From Daphnia carinata (taxonomy: Eukaryota; Arthropoda; Branchiopoda; Diplostraca; Daphniidae), in the NCBI RefSeq assembly GCF_022539665.2, contig NC_081336.1:496001-560000 (forward strand): a DNA stretch of 64,000 nt, written 5' to 3'. Position numbers and translations under genes: made by a program. Positions 14,036-27,680 of this stretch are shown in pieces. How positions within the stretch are numbered: position 1 is the first letter of the stretch; each line of letters opens with the position of its first letter. The notes below the pieces were generated by a model that was not told where the DNA came from, searched no databases, and was given only the letters and a program-made list of their open reading frames with translations.

Positions 14036-15388
14036 GTGAAATACTTACATTGCGAAGTGAAAATGTCTTCGAAGAGTCAGTATACAACGATCAAGTCTCT
14101 TCCTGGCACGAAGAAGAACTTCCTCCACGTTGAAAGCCGCGTGAACAGTTTTCGAGTGGCGAGTCCATCCGCAACGAAGAAAACCGTTTCGCCTTCCGTG
14201 GCCAGCTCCATCACCGTCGTTGGAAAAACTGGATTTCATTCCCGAATTCCAGTACGACCTCCGGTGAAATTGGCGTCACTGGCTGATCCTAAAGAGGAAG
14301 ATGATTTGTGGGAATTTGAAGTCCTGGAACAACTGATTCTCGACAGATTGACGGATTTACCTGCCATTGTGTTGGATCCGATTGAGGAGGCAGCGCTGCG
14401 TGAATTTGAGTTTCTTGAATACGCCATCCTTCAAGAAGAGCTTGAACAACGCAGCCCTAGAGCCGCACCAATCAAGTCCTCACGAGTTAAGAGCAGGCGA
14501 CATTTCACGCCGGAACTAGATACCATTCGGGAAGAATCAGAGGATGAGCAACAGATGCTCGATGGATTGGAGGATATTCTTGTCCTTGTGTTGGACCCGA
14601 TTGAGGAGGCAGCGCTGCGTGAATTTGAGTCTCTTGAAAATGCCATCCTTCAAGAGGAGCTCGAGCAATGCAGCCCTACAGCCGCCATTATCACGTCCTC
14701 ACGAGTGAGCATACGGCAACGTTTCACGCCGGAACTGGATATGATTCAGAAAGAATCAGAGGATGAGCAACAGATGCTCGATGGATTCAAGGATGTACCT
14801 GCCCTTGTGTTGGATCCGATTGAGGAGGCAGCGCTGCGTGACTTTGAGTTTCTTGAAAATGCCATCCTTCAAGAAGAGCTCGAACAAAGCAGCCCTACAG
14901 CCGCCATTATCACGTCCTCACAAGTGAACAGCAGGCCACGTTTCACACCGAAACTGGATACGATTCCGGAGGAATCAGTGGATGAGGAGCGGCGAAGAGA
15001 GATTCGCAAGAAGAACAACAGGGCTCTAAATGCCAGACGTTCGAAGAAGAAGAAGGCCCTGTACGAGGCCAAAAAGGCTTTACAGGAGGTCCATAAGGTT
15101 CATTGGTTTAAGCTGGACGAAAACGATCCCGATGGGTTGCCCATTTCTACCAAGGAATGGATCGGGATGCATGTGCCGCTGATTCAACTTCCAACCCTGA
15201 ACACAATGAACGCTTATGTGACCGATGAATGTGAGTCTTTTGCATCTTCTTCCCTCACCACCTCCAAAGCTTTTTCACCCGTTGTTTCACACCCACTAGG
15301 ATCGAATTATCCACCATTCGTCCCGTTTGTCTTTGTTAAGAATTGGGCGAATCCCGTTTACTTCATCTGTGAAACGACGAAAGCTTAA
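14036..15388 (+). CDS. Orphan acidic repeat protein with a basic C-terminal segment
   Basis: Long open frame of 450 codons; a second start at codon 10 (MSSKSQ) is equally plausible. I do not recognise the family. Residues ~112-330 hold three near-identical 73-residue repeats, each starting VLDPIEEAAL(R/D)(E/D)FE and containing LENAILQEELEQ, FTPELD and EESEDEQQMLDG; a degenerate half-copy (DLWEFEVLEQLILDRL) precedes them. The repeats are acidic and predicted helical. They are followed by a strongly basic run (RRREIRKKNN, NARRSKKKK) with an N-x7-R spacing as in bZIP basic regions, but without a leucine zipper. The first 90 residues are Ser/Thr/Lys-rich. A 69-base intron-like segment (GTGAGT at 15231 to CCACTAG at 15299) lies near the end; splicing it would create a TGA at the junction and shorten the protein to end at ...TDE. 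Confidence 0.7.
   Translation: MKYLHCEVKMSSKSQYTTIKSLPGTKKNFLHVESRVNSFRVASPSATKKTVSPSVASSITVVGKTGFHSRIPVRPPVKLASLADPKEEDDLWEFEVLEQLILDRLTDLPAIVLDPIEEAALREFEFLEYAILQEELEQRSPRAAPIKSSRVKSRRHFTPELDTIREESEDEQQMLDGLEDILVLVLDPIEEAALREFESLENAILQEELEQCSPTAAIITSSRVSIRQRFTPELDMIQKESEDEQQMLDGFKDVPALVLDPIEEAALRDFEFLENAILQEELEQSSPTAAIITSSQVNSRPRFTPKLDTIPEESVDEERRREIRKKNNRALNARRSKKKKALYEAKKALQEVHKVHWFKLDENDPDGLPISTKEWIGMHVPLIQLPTLNTMNAYVTDECESFASSSLTTSKAFSPVVSHPLGSNYPPFVPFVFVKNWANPVYFICETTKA
14369..15025 (+). repeat. Three in-frame 219-bp tandem repeats
   Basis: Copies start at 14369, 14588 and 14807 (GTGTTGGAYCCGATTGAGGA). The exact 219-base spacing keeps frame. Near-identity between copies indicates recent duplication or gene conversion inside the orphan gene. 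The third copy diverges after about 190 bases. Confidence 0.9.
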
Positions 15389-18300
15389 GCGCCATTTGGC
15401 TATTTGCAAACCTGCTCTTTATCCAAGACATCGGGTAACGAGAGTTATTTGGAACTTTTGGTTTTTTTTAGTCGAAAAATTAAGTGCAGCAACGTACATT
15501 TTTTTGGCAAAATTCAAAAATCCAATTGACTTTGAAATGTAAATAGTACCTTCAACTTCAAAATTAAATTCCCCCATTTTTTTGGCTTCAATGTAAATAT
15601 ATCTCAATGTAAATATCTATATGTTTTTTTTTGCTTTTCTATTACTACTTTGCTACATTTTCGGCTTTCCCTTGCACATATTTTCCCCGTACAATAAATT
15701 TCTTCATTTTAAAACCCACAATCATGTTGTTGTTTTACTTTATTTTTTAACTTAGAATTCAATTCGAAAAGGAACTTTCAAAGTGCTCTCACTTCAGGGC
15801 AAAACATCAAAAGATATGAAGCCATATGAAATAGGGAGTTTTTAAAATAAAAGAATAACGTTAACGTTTAAAATAATGTTAACATACCTTAATATTACTT
15901 GTTTGATGTTAGCTAACTCGTCAAAGTTGGCAATTCACAGTACTCCAATGCTGGAATTTATTGCTGCATTACTTGTTGTGGGATAAAGATGTTGAACATT
16001 TGCCAGGAATTGCCAGGAAAAGAATTAGGAGAAAACGAATTAAAATATTATCTCTTACGTGAGTTTCACATTGTATTCTTTTGTCAATTCAACACGCCGA
16101 ATAAAATGTTCTTTTATGACACTTTCGAGAAAGTTGTGAACACAAACAATCGTACCTACGAATTGCAGACAAAAAAAAAAAAAAAATTTAAGAAGGGGAA
16201 GGGGGGTGCAAATGGCGGCCATGATGGATTATCATGTATGGGAAGGGTATTACAGATTCCCTCTAAACACCGGTGACTTAACCTCGACAATCAATCTCAC
16301 TAACCTTTCTGAAATTGTAAGTAAAAACTGTGACAATTGTGGCAAATTTTATCTGATTTGTTTCATTTACCGACCACAATCAACGAACTAAATTTAAAAA
16401 AACGAAATCCCCTTATATGTAGCCAGCACAAAAATGAAGTTCCATAGTTTAGGGCGTGTTCATTTTTTTTTGCATTTTATCTGATGATGCACGCGAAGAC
16501 TAAAGCTCCAAGATTTCTATGTTTGGAATCTTTATGGCCTTTTTTACTTTTTCCTCTCCAATTTAACTTCATCATCTCTATCAGAACTCAGAAATCGAAT
16601 TAAGTTTAAAAAAACAAACAATTTAAGTGACGTCTTCTCTCACTCACTAGGGCCTTTGCTATTGCACTGGCTCAAGTTAGGACTGTTGCTGACTGATTGA
16701 ACCGCAAGGTACAACGAGGTTAATCAGTTCGTCTTATGAAATTACGAAATGTCAAACAGATCAAAAACATGGGGCAAACTTCACGGTGGGAGGGAGTGAA
16801 TAAAACAAAAACATTAGTTCAAAGGCCGAAATTGCTGGTAGTCGCATGGTATCCACCAGAGGGCGGCGAGTGAGCGTTGACTCATTTCATCAAGTAAAGT
16901 GGCGTTTGTGTGTTTGTTAGAAGAATTATGGCATATGTAGTTTGTTGTCTATTATTTCGAGGGAGCGTAGCCAACAGCGATACGTCTCCCCTTATTATTG
17001 CGCGACATCGACAGCCGTTGTCATGGCAGCCGCTCGTTCGTCGTTTACCCGCCGGCCCTGCTTGTTGTTCACTACGGCCCATCGTATAGTAACAACAGCG
17101 GCTCTGTTTCCTTTTCTGACCGTCGTTGAGCGACTTCAGCTGCCCTTCGGCCGTTCTCCCGATTTTCTAAAAGAAGCAGGAAAAGAGTTTTTGTAATCAT
17201 CTTGAATTGACCAGAAAAATTGGCAAATACTATCTTATTTCTTTCGAGCTCCTTATCTTAATTCCATTTGAATCTCCTCTTCCAGTGCAATGATAGAGCA
17301 CAGCTTGTAGACTTGTGGTCTTGTTTTTATCTTGTAACGTCATCCAAGTTTGGCATTAGGCCAGCTGATGTCCGTCTGTCCGTTCTTCCGTATATCCAGG
17401 GTTATATTCCGCTTCTGCCCTGGATTCTCTCTCCCTCTCTCTTCATTATCATGATGAGCTTGCTCGCGTTTATGACAACAAAAACAACAACAGGCTGATG
17501 CGGCTGTTGAGGATGTTTAGCAAAATGGCAGTCCACTGTCCAGTTGTCGCTGGGATACTGAAGCTTCCCAAATTGCGCATAGATTTAAGTAGTTCCACCA
17601 GCGCAAGATGTAGCGTATTGTCAAGTGGCTTGTCTTCTTGCATTCTGATGGCGCCCCTCAAACGGACTCAAATGAAACGGTGAAACGTGCAAACTTCTTG
17701 ATGAAACCCTGGGAAACAAATAAATTTATAAGATTATCAAGTTTTGTGAGTAAAATGCTAGTTGAGCCTTCAAAGGCATTTTTACTTACATTTCTTTTCT
17801 GTTTTCTACTAGTTGCTAACGCCTTTGCTTTCTACACTTTTCTTCACGTCACCTCGTCAAACTTTCTTAATATCCGTCGCACTTTCAGCTACGATGTTGG
17901 CTGGATAAAAAGTGGTGGCGAAATTGAATCACTTTGCATATGCGACCGACTTGCGACTGTCTTGCCACTTATTCCATTTTCCATTTTGGGTTGACAGTAT
18001 CCTATGCCCTTGTACATTTCACTTTCAGGCGAGTGGGAGGATAATTTGGATCGAGCGTAACAATAAAGAGTTTGAATAATTCAAACTGAATCACCAGATT
18101 CCTTTTTTTCGATTCCGATACGGGAGTTCCACGTATCCATCTTGCTAATAAAAATGGCCATTGCTTTTGATCTAGTCACATCAACCAAACAGAATAACTA
18201 GATTAAAAAATCATAACAAGATTGAAAATACCTTTTTATAGGACAAAGTTATTTCAGTAGATGCTTGTGTCTATCCGATGAGCTCGTTAATTTTTAACGA

Positions 18301-19999
18301 GGTGCTGTGATGGAGTACACCCAAGTTGTAAATGCATTACCGGCTGCGCACTAAAGCAAAAAAGTATATTTTAATATGCTCCCAGATGTGGCCTTTCTTT
18401 TGAATTGGTTTTTGTTTTGTTTTTTCGTTTTCAACCACATTTTTATCAAATAGCTTCTATCCAGGATTGATGGAATGACAAAGTAAATTGATTTACGACA
18501 TTGCAACGCAGATCTATGGCTCCTCTTTTGCACCAGAAATAACTGCAACACGAACGACGCCTGCCATTAGCAATGGCTCACAATGCAGCTGATGTCTTTC
18601 GTTGGTTGTATACGCAGCATAAAGGTCTAAAAATCAACAAGAAAAAAAATTCTTTGAGCGTATACAAAACTCTTTCCCTCAGGTGGTGGTTCCGGCACAA
18701 GACAAATGACTGAAAGGGTCCTAATTATTAAGATGGCAGCGTATAGTTGATCTCCTCCCCCCAGAAAAATAAAAATAATGAATCACTTCATCTATCCAAA
18801 AAAAATAATAATTCCACTGAAATGAGTGGGTCGTGTTGAATACGCGAGTGATGAATTGATAGTGGCTAATAGCTTCTAGCTATTTCTTAAATGAAACAAA
18901 GTGCAATATTTATGGATCAATACTTTCTTTTTCCTTTCTTCACGATTCTTTCAGTTTTTCTTTCTTAATAAGACGTGCTATTTGCTGCGTATATTACACT
19001 ATTTGTACTACTTTCCTCAGCGCCATAGGCATCGAGATGTTTCATCATTGAACGACAAAGTGAAATTGCGAAAAACCCATTTGGCAACGAGAGACACTCA
19101 GTTGTTCGGTGCAAGTCGTTAATAAAATGCTTCGTAATTGCGTAAATTTGTTGACTTAATTGGCACTGACCTTTGGCTTCTGCTTTTTGTACAGTCCCTC
19201 ATTATAGCTTTGATGAACAGAAAATCCATTTTGGAAAAAAGGGTTTCAGTTTCATTGTTGTAACAAAGGATCAGACAAATCGCCATTGTTGAACTTACAT
19301 GAAGTGTGTTAACGATTAAGGCGCCCAGCCGATTGCTTGATTCTAATGGGGTCTAGTCACGAACGAAGCAGAAACGGATTTATCGTAGTAATTTCTTTTG
19401 CTCGTTCACCCTCTTCTGTTTTTTATTACCACAGTGAGTACTTTGTTGTGGAATGGTAGGCGGGACGACAAGCGAACAAGAACGAACGTCGGCCATATTA
19501 TTGGGTTTGATGTGGATCCTTTATGACCTCGATGTACCTGTGCAGTTGGTAATCCTCAATTATACTTCAAATACTTTATGAGCGAAATTGCATTACCTCC
19601 TGTTCAGTTTCAGCTTTTTCTGCACGCAGGTTTTACACCTTGATCGACAACACATGTGGAGTTTTCTTTGGTCATTTGTAAAGCAAATAATGGCCTTTTT
19701 TTCAATTCTTGGTTATTAGGTACAATGAAGATATCTCGTGCTGAATTGCAGTTAATCTCGACAGACCTTGTTTTGAGAAATGGCTTAATCTTTTTCTCGA
19801 ATTCTGTTCGACCTCGAGGCAAACTGAATATAAGAGTTGCAAGCAGACGACGTTTCTAGTCACTAACAGGTTGTGCCCAATGTTATCGATTGGGCGCCTG
19901 ATTTCCGTTTTGGATCTATTGTATTTCTTCGTTATTTATCCTCGTTACGTAGACGGGATATACATATTAGAAAACTACTATTGATTTTATGAGTGCAAA
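15389..19999. other. Gene-poor interval
   Basis: About 4.6 kb with no gene I can support. It is AT-rich at both ends and more CG-rich at 16860-17160. A short stretch GTAGCCAACAGCGAT occurs at about 16967 and again near 13318 in otherwise unrelated sequence. Open frames on both strands around 17470-17680 show no recognisable domain. Confidence 0.4.
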
Positions 20000-22900
20000 A
20001 TGGCAATGGAAAACGTGCTGAAATGTCTCGTTCGAGACTCACAAGCACTCGGACGTGGCTTCCTACACATCAAGCAGCAGAGTCAAGTAGCCTTGGGTAT
20101 GAACAATATTTACAATGAATTTTTAAGTGTTTCAAAACAATGCTTTACTTTACTAATTTTCATTTCCAGAAATGTTGGAATCCCAAACTGGACTACTTCA
20201 GAGCACACCACACGAACTCAGGGAAAAATGTTTTGTTGCCCTGCACTCTGCTCTCGTCTCTAACTCAGGCCACTTACTCAAACTAGGATTGATGGGTGTT
20301 CAGGTATCAAAGTTCTTAATATACATCTTTTCCTTGGTCTATACATTTACCAACATTTTTGTAATACAGAAATTACTACGAGACAATCATTTTGTTGCAA
20401 AGCACTGTGATCCTCCAGATGATCGTCAGTGGCTGATGTCTCAGTTACTGGATTGCCTTTCATTTCCATGTTGGTTAAAAATTTCAGAGGAAGTCCAGAT
20501 TGAAATGTCAAAGGTAGCCATTGCTTGATTGTGCCCAACACTTAAACTCATTAACCTCAGCATCTATTCCTACAGATTTATATCAGTTTTGCTTGCTTGG
20601 AGCCAAAATATCTCAACCTAAACGCACACGTCACAGTAGATCTCCTTACCCGGTTGCTAGATATGGGTCAAAATGGAGGCATAAGATCGCGCAAACACCA
20701 ATTAGCCCTCCAAACCGCATCTGTTCAAAATTTACAAACGTTTGCCAAAAATATAGCCATCAGCGTGACACCCAATCCACAGAACGTCGTTCCTGGTGAT
20801 TGTGACGTCAACCAGATCATTCCGATCATTCAGTTTCTGTGTGACAAACTAGAAGATGGCCTGGTGACATCCCAATTATTCCCCATCGAATTCTCGTTGG
20901 AGTCTATCCAAGCTTTGCTTAGCAATTTACCTGATGGAGTCGTGCTAAGCTCAAGAAGCCACAGTTTTGTCTGGAGAACCCTCTGTCCCACTCTTCTGAA
21001 ACTTGTTGGTGTCCCTTGTCCCAATGCTCCAGCCACCACCGAGTGCAGAATTTCTGATCTGCGATCTGTTGCCAGCATAGGGTGCGAGCTGTTACGACTC
21101 TTTGGCAATGTCAGTGTGCTACGTGCACCGTTAGAATCCCTATTCCACCGCCTATTGGTCACTGATCATATCGCCACTCGAATTGAAATGTTTAAAACCA
21201 TCAAAGAGGTAAACGATTCACTATCTGCAATAGATATAATGCGCTCAAATCTGTTTCGCTTTCAGGTCTTCTCCAAATCTCACCGATTGTTAGTCATTGG
21301 CGGACCGTTTCTCATCGAAGCAAACAATCAAGAAACGTTTCCCGAGCCTAATGAATTCGGCATTCTCCGAGTGTACGTTGAATTTATGTTACTTTCAAGC
21401 GATTGATTTTACAATGTTTGTTTTCGTTTCCAGACTATTTGATGGAATGGAGGAAAGCATGCAAACCGATAACGTCGAGTTAAGAACAATTGTTTTGACC
21501 TGTGCAAATACGCTGTTGACTTCCCTATTGAGCCTAACGGCCTCTCCAACTTCGTTGCAAATGTCTGATAGTTTCATGGAAAAAATCAACTTGCTCTACG
21601 AGGATTTGCAAAGTTGTGACTATATCGGTATGTGTAGTATAGTTTTCATCACGCAGGGACACTTTCCTTAATTGCATTGCTTGATTTGGTAGGTGCCCTG
21701 AGCTATCCTACTAGATTACGAATGCCTAAAACCTATGAGCAATTGCTGAGAGATCAAACTAATATTCCCCTGAAGCCACCAACTATCACGATCGATCTAA
21801 CCCATTTAATGGAAGACGAGGAAACGAAGGAAACTATGATGACTAACAATGATGATGACAATTGCAGCACTGCATCTGGAGTGACTGAAGGACCAGAGAT
21901 GATTGATCAAGACGTCGAGTCGATGGACAAAGAATCCGAACACGAAATCCAGCTATTTGGGCAAATCGATGGATACGCAGTATTGACAATTAATGTCATT
22001 GATATGCATAGATTTCTTTCATTTTAATTTGATTTCATTAGGCTCGTTCGAATCACGTTGATTTAGAAAGACTGGCCGCTCGCAAGTTTCTTGAAGATCT
22101 TCAATCTTTCATTCCTAATCTTGGCTCTTGGCGCAGTCCCCTGGAGGTGGACTTGGCGCTCCAGCAATTTGCTTCCAGCTATTGCGAAAGTAGGACATTT
22201 TATTTTTGAGTACACTCGGAAAAATCTAAAGATGTTAGGAAATAACATTATTTTTTCATAGGCGCTGGACAGGACCACGTCATCTTTAACGCTGACGGCA
22301 TCTACTTGGCCACTTACGTGACACTCTTGCTCAACTTTGAGCTGGCAAAACGCGAATACTATCCGTCGCGATCCGGTTTCGTCGCTCAAAGCGAAGTAAT
22401 TCCAAGTTATAACAATTTTCTGTTTGCTGCAATTAATTTAGACTTTTTTGAAATAGGACGATTTCATCGCTAGCGTACTAAACAGTGGAATACTGGTTTA
22501 TTTGACACCCGAATTCTTAGCGGAAGTTTACCAGGGTGTACTGGTCTGCGATGTAATCGGTAACGCAGGATTTCATGTTAATGCAGATTCCAACACATCA
22601 ATGATGTCCAGCTGTGCATTTATCAATCTTCTAACTGGTACGCACGATTAATATGAAATCTAAGTTTGGTTGAACGATCGCTAATACAGTTTAACGTTTC
22701 AACTTTGACGTCAACAATATAGACGTTAGACAAGTTAAATGCACTGAGCAAGCGACGTGTTTCCTGTCCGATTGCCGCAAACTTCATTTCGCCTTTACAC
22801 CCAACTTCTTGCTACGCGAACCTCGTCGTCAAGCAGGTACACCAACTACCCCCCCCCTCCCCCCAGCGCAAATTGAATCTGGGACTTGACTTCATAATGA

Positions 22901-25900
22901 GTTTTCTTATTGACTTATTCTGTGCAGGCCTCAAGTTTGCCCGCCGGCTGCTAACTTGCTTCTGGGACTCGTTCCTCTTTATCTATTCTAATGGAGTGTC
23001 ACCGACGTCCAATGAAACGGACAATCAAGCCATTTCTCAAGCACTAGAATGTCTGCAGAGTGCCGCGAAATTAGCCAACATTCTCGGTACTTTATTTGAT
23101 TTGTGTATCAGTTAACGTCTACATTTCGTTGAAAATCTTGATTTCCCTAATGCAGGATTGCAGGATCGATGTGGGACCATCTTCTCGTTGTTGGCATCTG
23201 TCGCTTGCGGCAATCCGCAGCTTGGAAGTGCCTTGGTTCGTCAAAAATCCTCCCTCAAAAATCGTTTGATGAAGGCTCGTATGGCTGGATTAATATCAAA
23301 ACCCTTGTTTGATATCGATCTACCACATATCCTGAGCCTCGATGTCGTCTTGAACAAAGGCCTCGAACTAGCATCGTACAACAAAGAAGCCTGGACTCAC
23401 ATTCTCAGGTATGCCATAAAATCTAACCTATTTGTATAGTTCATAGATTTTTCTCTTTCATATTTGTGGATTGCTGCAATTCTTGTAGGTGCTGCTTGTA
23501 TGTGACGGAACTAGAACGACGCCTTTACCAATCTCGGAAGAACGACAAATTCAAAGTGACTGCCCAACTAAAACAGTATACCTCTAAAATCAAATGGAAA
23601 TTGAGCAATTCAGGTAGTTCAAAGGATCCTTCGAATGATGATCTGAACTTGGCCTCAACCGCCTTCGGAGGATTGGATGAAGACAGGTTTTATAAAATTA
23701 TATAAATTATAGAAACATGTACTCATGAAGCATTTTAGCAGTTCTACTGACAGCTACAGTTTCTTAACGGCAGCGAGCCAGCTCCCCAACAGTGACAATG
23801 ATATCCAGCAATTATTGGAAAAAGCAGTTAAATGTGACAATTATCGGTTAGTTTAAATTTATATACGATCAATGTTCATAACTTATCATTCAAAAATGAA
23901 CAGAAACAGTGGCCAGATGGACGCAAAATTGGTTGCGCGAATCATCGGAGTGTTGAGCGAACGCGTCGATTTGCTTATGGAGGACGCAGCTGCAAAGTTG
24001 AACCTGAAAAGTCTGTTGCTTTTGATAGAGGAACTCTGTCAGTTGTGTCACGTCCAGTTGAGCCACCTTGACGAAGAGAACATTAGTTTGCAATGCCATT
24101 GGGTCTTACATCGAATTGGAGAGGTGATGCTAAGGAGCGTCAAAACAGGACGTCCACTCTATCACGCTCTACATTGCTGGGCAATTGTCGGGCCTACTCT
24201 GCTGAAAGCGGCCTGCAGCAATGATTCAGCTATTGCCAAGACATCGGTAGAGATCCTGCGATCAATCATCAGTCACGTTTTGCAGGAACAGCCGGAACCC
24301 CTTCACTTTCATTTCAACGAAGCGCTGTTTAAACCTTTTGAGCATGTCCTTTGTAGAGAAAATTTGAATCCCGATCTTCAGGATCAGGTGATGAGTTCCC
24401 TGTGTGAACTGGTGGAATGCTGGAGTGGTGAAATTCGTTCGGGCTGGCGTCCATTATTCGCTTGCCTGCGACGCTGGCCTCCCCCACCACAGGGACCGAC
24501 GGACATTTGCAGCAGCAGTCGGCTTATCCATTCCGAGAATATCAGCACCGTCAAAGAAGTATTGGCTGCCTTTGTCCAGCAAGGCAGTGGCAATCCGCTC
24601 ATTTTTGCCAATGCTGCAATGGACGCCATTCTTTGTCAACTGCACTACCTAAAGTGTTACAGTTGAGTCATTTTTAAATGATATTCTTCTTTATTTTTCA
24701 CTTGTGATTAAGACTTCCTTTGTATGGACAGGGTACGTGGCAGAGCTCTCCGATCCAGCATTGGATTACCTTCAAAAATTTGCCAAAATGCTTGGCCAGC
24801 TGTGTATCAAACCGACCCAAGCGCCCGTATTCTATTCTGCCATGAGGTATCGCATTTGGACGTTTAATTTTAACCGCAGGTTAACATAGTTCTATTATTA
24901 AATTCCATGAAGTTTGACGTTTTTACCGAACGAATGCGACTTTGAACCGCTGATCGCTCTGGCGACCGAGCATCGCGATCAGATGGAAGCCGAAGATTAT
25001 GGTTGCTGGTCTAATCTGTTCGACATACCCAGGCCTCAGTCAGGTCACGCTGTAAAGCTGTGGGACAACTCGACAGGCATTTACAAAGTCTTTTATCTGC
25101 TGGTTGACGGAATCACTTGCTGTCTAACGCACGCCAAAGATCCCGTTCAAAAATCTATTGGCGAAGTCGTCATGGCCACCTTCATACTACTTGTCGATAT
25201 TGAAGGTTCATATATCTGCCTTCTTTTTGCCAGAATTCTACATTTCTTTTTTTACCACCTCTCCATTTTATGTTTTTAATTTTCTTTTGTTTTTTTTTTT
25301 TGCTTGTTTGCTTGCACGCTGGCTTATGATTTTTTTTAGTTGGTCTCGAGCAATTCTCAGTTGCTTCCTCTTTTTTGGTTTTTATCACGTTGGTAAGTCT
25401 ACGCTTACGATAGAACATCAAATTGCATCATCTTCTTTCTTTTGAAGGAATTAATATCCGCCATTTTTCTTTGTAGAGTACGAGTTTGCAGTTCTCTGTC
25501 TGAGGTGTTCCATATTGCCTGGTATGAGCCACTGGTTGATAAGCCTACTGAGCATCAACAAATCGTGTCAGGCCGGCTTAGGCACATTCAAACAAGTATG
25601 TGGTCTCCTTTGCGATGTCATGACCCGACTCTTCGCAGCTGAAAAAACGGCCAGCCAAGTGAATACAGCAGACGTGTCCGCTCTGTTTCGTGAAGTCACT
25701 CTATTCTACGTGGAATGCGTCGTCCAAGACGATGAGTCTCTTGTCCGTATAGGCAATTCATGTCTGCGTCATTTGATTATCAACTGCGGCCAACAGTTCC
25801 AGACTCTGTGCCCTTCCGGCGAATTATGGGAAGTGGCTGCTTCCGCCCTTTGTCTCATCGTCCGTTGCAACCTCACCACCGTGCAAAGGCTGATTCAAAG

Positions 25901-27226
25901 CGACAAAGCCGGTGAGCAACAAGAACGACAGCAGTTTCGATTACAACATTTATCTATGCAAATCTTCAATCAACCTGTGGCCGAGTCGCTTTCTCCGATG
26001 TGCAGCTGCAACCTATTTGTCGCTTTACTTTCCTTCCAGTTGGCTATCAACACCATCGCCAATATCGTCTGCTACAGCAACGTTATCCTGACAGGGTAAA
26101 TTACATAATAATAATTCGTAGTTTACTTTGTTATGATGTAGCATCATTGGTCTTTGTTTTGCTTGTCTAGAAACGAAAAGATCCTCGAATCAGCTGTGTT
26201 TGCTGAGAACATGCAATCTTGCGCTGCAGTTGAGCCAAAGATCCTGGCCATCTTGAGTGGTGTTTTACGTAGCGGTTGTGAATTCGGAATCGACTTCGAA
26301 ATTGCACTTGGTATGCGGAGGCATCTTCAGAAGCTCTACGGTTTCGCACAACTCCCCAGTTTGGCCCAGGTGACTGGGCTTAGCTCGGATTTGCTGGTCA
26401 TCGCGTTGACCAACATCGCGCTACATTATTCATGCCACATGAGAGATCTCGAACAATGGTTGGACTTTCTCATCGATTTCTACTTTCAAGAATCGGGCAA
26501 TGAGCTTGCACCCACCAACGCCCAACCCGCTATGGTCATACCCGAGTTCCAGCTCGTATCTTCGAGCAAGTCCGAGGAAGGTGTGACATCTACAGATAGC
26601 GAAATATCGAAACACATCGACAAATCAACTCCGAAGCAATTAGACACTGAACAAAGGATTGAAGGGGATTCCAACGAAAATGAAACATTGCAAGTAAAGT
26701 CTGCATCAATCGAAGAATTGAACGAGCAGAACCCATTAATTGAAAAGACTAATGACTCGCTGGAAACGAAGGATGATACAGAAACTAGTCAAAGTCCGTC
26801 ATCATCTGAATCACTTTGTGGAGAAAAAACTCCGCAAGAAGAAGACCTTATCGACAAACAACGGATGGAGGCAGCACTGGAGTCCTACAGGAGGCAAAAG
26901 AGATTGCAGACGAAAATTATCAATTTAGCTGAACCCAAACCAGTCAGGGTGATAAAGGTACAACCAAAACAAAGAGCCAATGATTTGATAATTGAATTAA
27001 TTTTTTAATTGACCAGGTTGCCCCGGATATCATATCAAAAGTTATACTACTTTCAGCTATTCGGTTGTTGTCTCGGCTCGATAAGAGTGTCCAGAACTCA
27101 TTCCAGATCGTATGGAATATCATGTCACGGTTGAATCTCCATTGTTCTGACCAACAAATACGTAAAGCTCACGAAGAGTTTGAAAAGCTGTTCCCTCTTT
27201 ACCCGTCTGAATCCGATGGTTGTTGA
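20000..27226 (+). CDS. ARFGEF3: ARFGEF3 / BIG3-like protein (brefeldin A-inhibited GEF family, degenerate Sec7)
   Basis: Twenty-one exons: 20000-20096, 20170-20303, 20370-20513, 20576-21208, 21266-21372, 21434-21627, 21693-21979, 22042-22189, 22262-22395, 22457-22637, 22723-22836, 22928-23086, 23156-23408, 23489-23686, 23739-23846, 23904-24655, 24732-24846, 24913-25205, 25477-26095, 26171-26957, 27017-27226. They sum to 5667 bases (1888 residues plus stop). Diagnostic blocks shared with vertebrate BIG3 include HELREKC near the N-terminus, LLMEDAAAKLNL, HFHFNEALFKPFEHVL (~1096), IRSGWRPLFACL and DPALDYL. The N-terminus is DCB-like and helical. The segment at ~582-690, where Sec7 lies in true GEFs, has no recognisable catalytic motif. 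An acidic Ser/Glu-rich linker (~1610-1740) precedes the end. Vertebrate BIG3 acts in secretory-granule biogenesis and is about 2177 residues. Introns are mostly 60-75 bp. Confidence 0.88.
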
Positions 27227-27680
27227 AACCTAGCATGTCCGTAAGATACGTTGAGAGAATCTTTTTGTTTCTAGTCAACCCCTTTTACCATCTTCGTCAG
27301 AATTCCTGGATTTCTTTCCAATTTTATTTATGGTCAGATTTGTATCACAGGCTATTTTTACAAATTAACCATTATTAACAGGTTGTGTTGTTTCAATATT
27401 ACAAGTATGTTTAAATGGCATCCTTTTTAATTTTTCAATCTTCATTCTAGGTAGCGATGTCCCATGCGAATACCGATGAGTTATAAGAGTAACAAGAAAT
27501 CTATTTTTCATCTGCTTCGAAAAGGAATAGAAGCGAGTAGAATGGAAGAAACATTTCCACATTGAAAGTCTCTGTTTATTTCAGCTGTCGATAAGGAATT
27601 GCGTTACAATACGTTAGTATGAAATTGCAACAAAAGAATTCTCGTCATACGACATAAAGTGCGTAAATCTAACAAGAATT
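27227..27680. other. Convergent 3' flanks
   Basis: About 450 bases between the stop of the BIG3-like gene (plus) and the stop of secreted protein B (minus). Likely holds both 3' UTRs. No gene seen. Confidence 0.5.

Noticed and set aside
17470-17683. Overlapping open frames on both strands (one with ELLKSMRNLGSFSIPATTGQW)
   Set aside because: Looks protein-like on the minus strand but lacks flanking exons or splice sites and matches no family I know.
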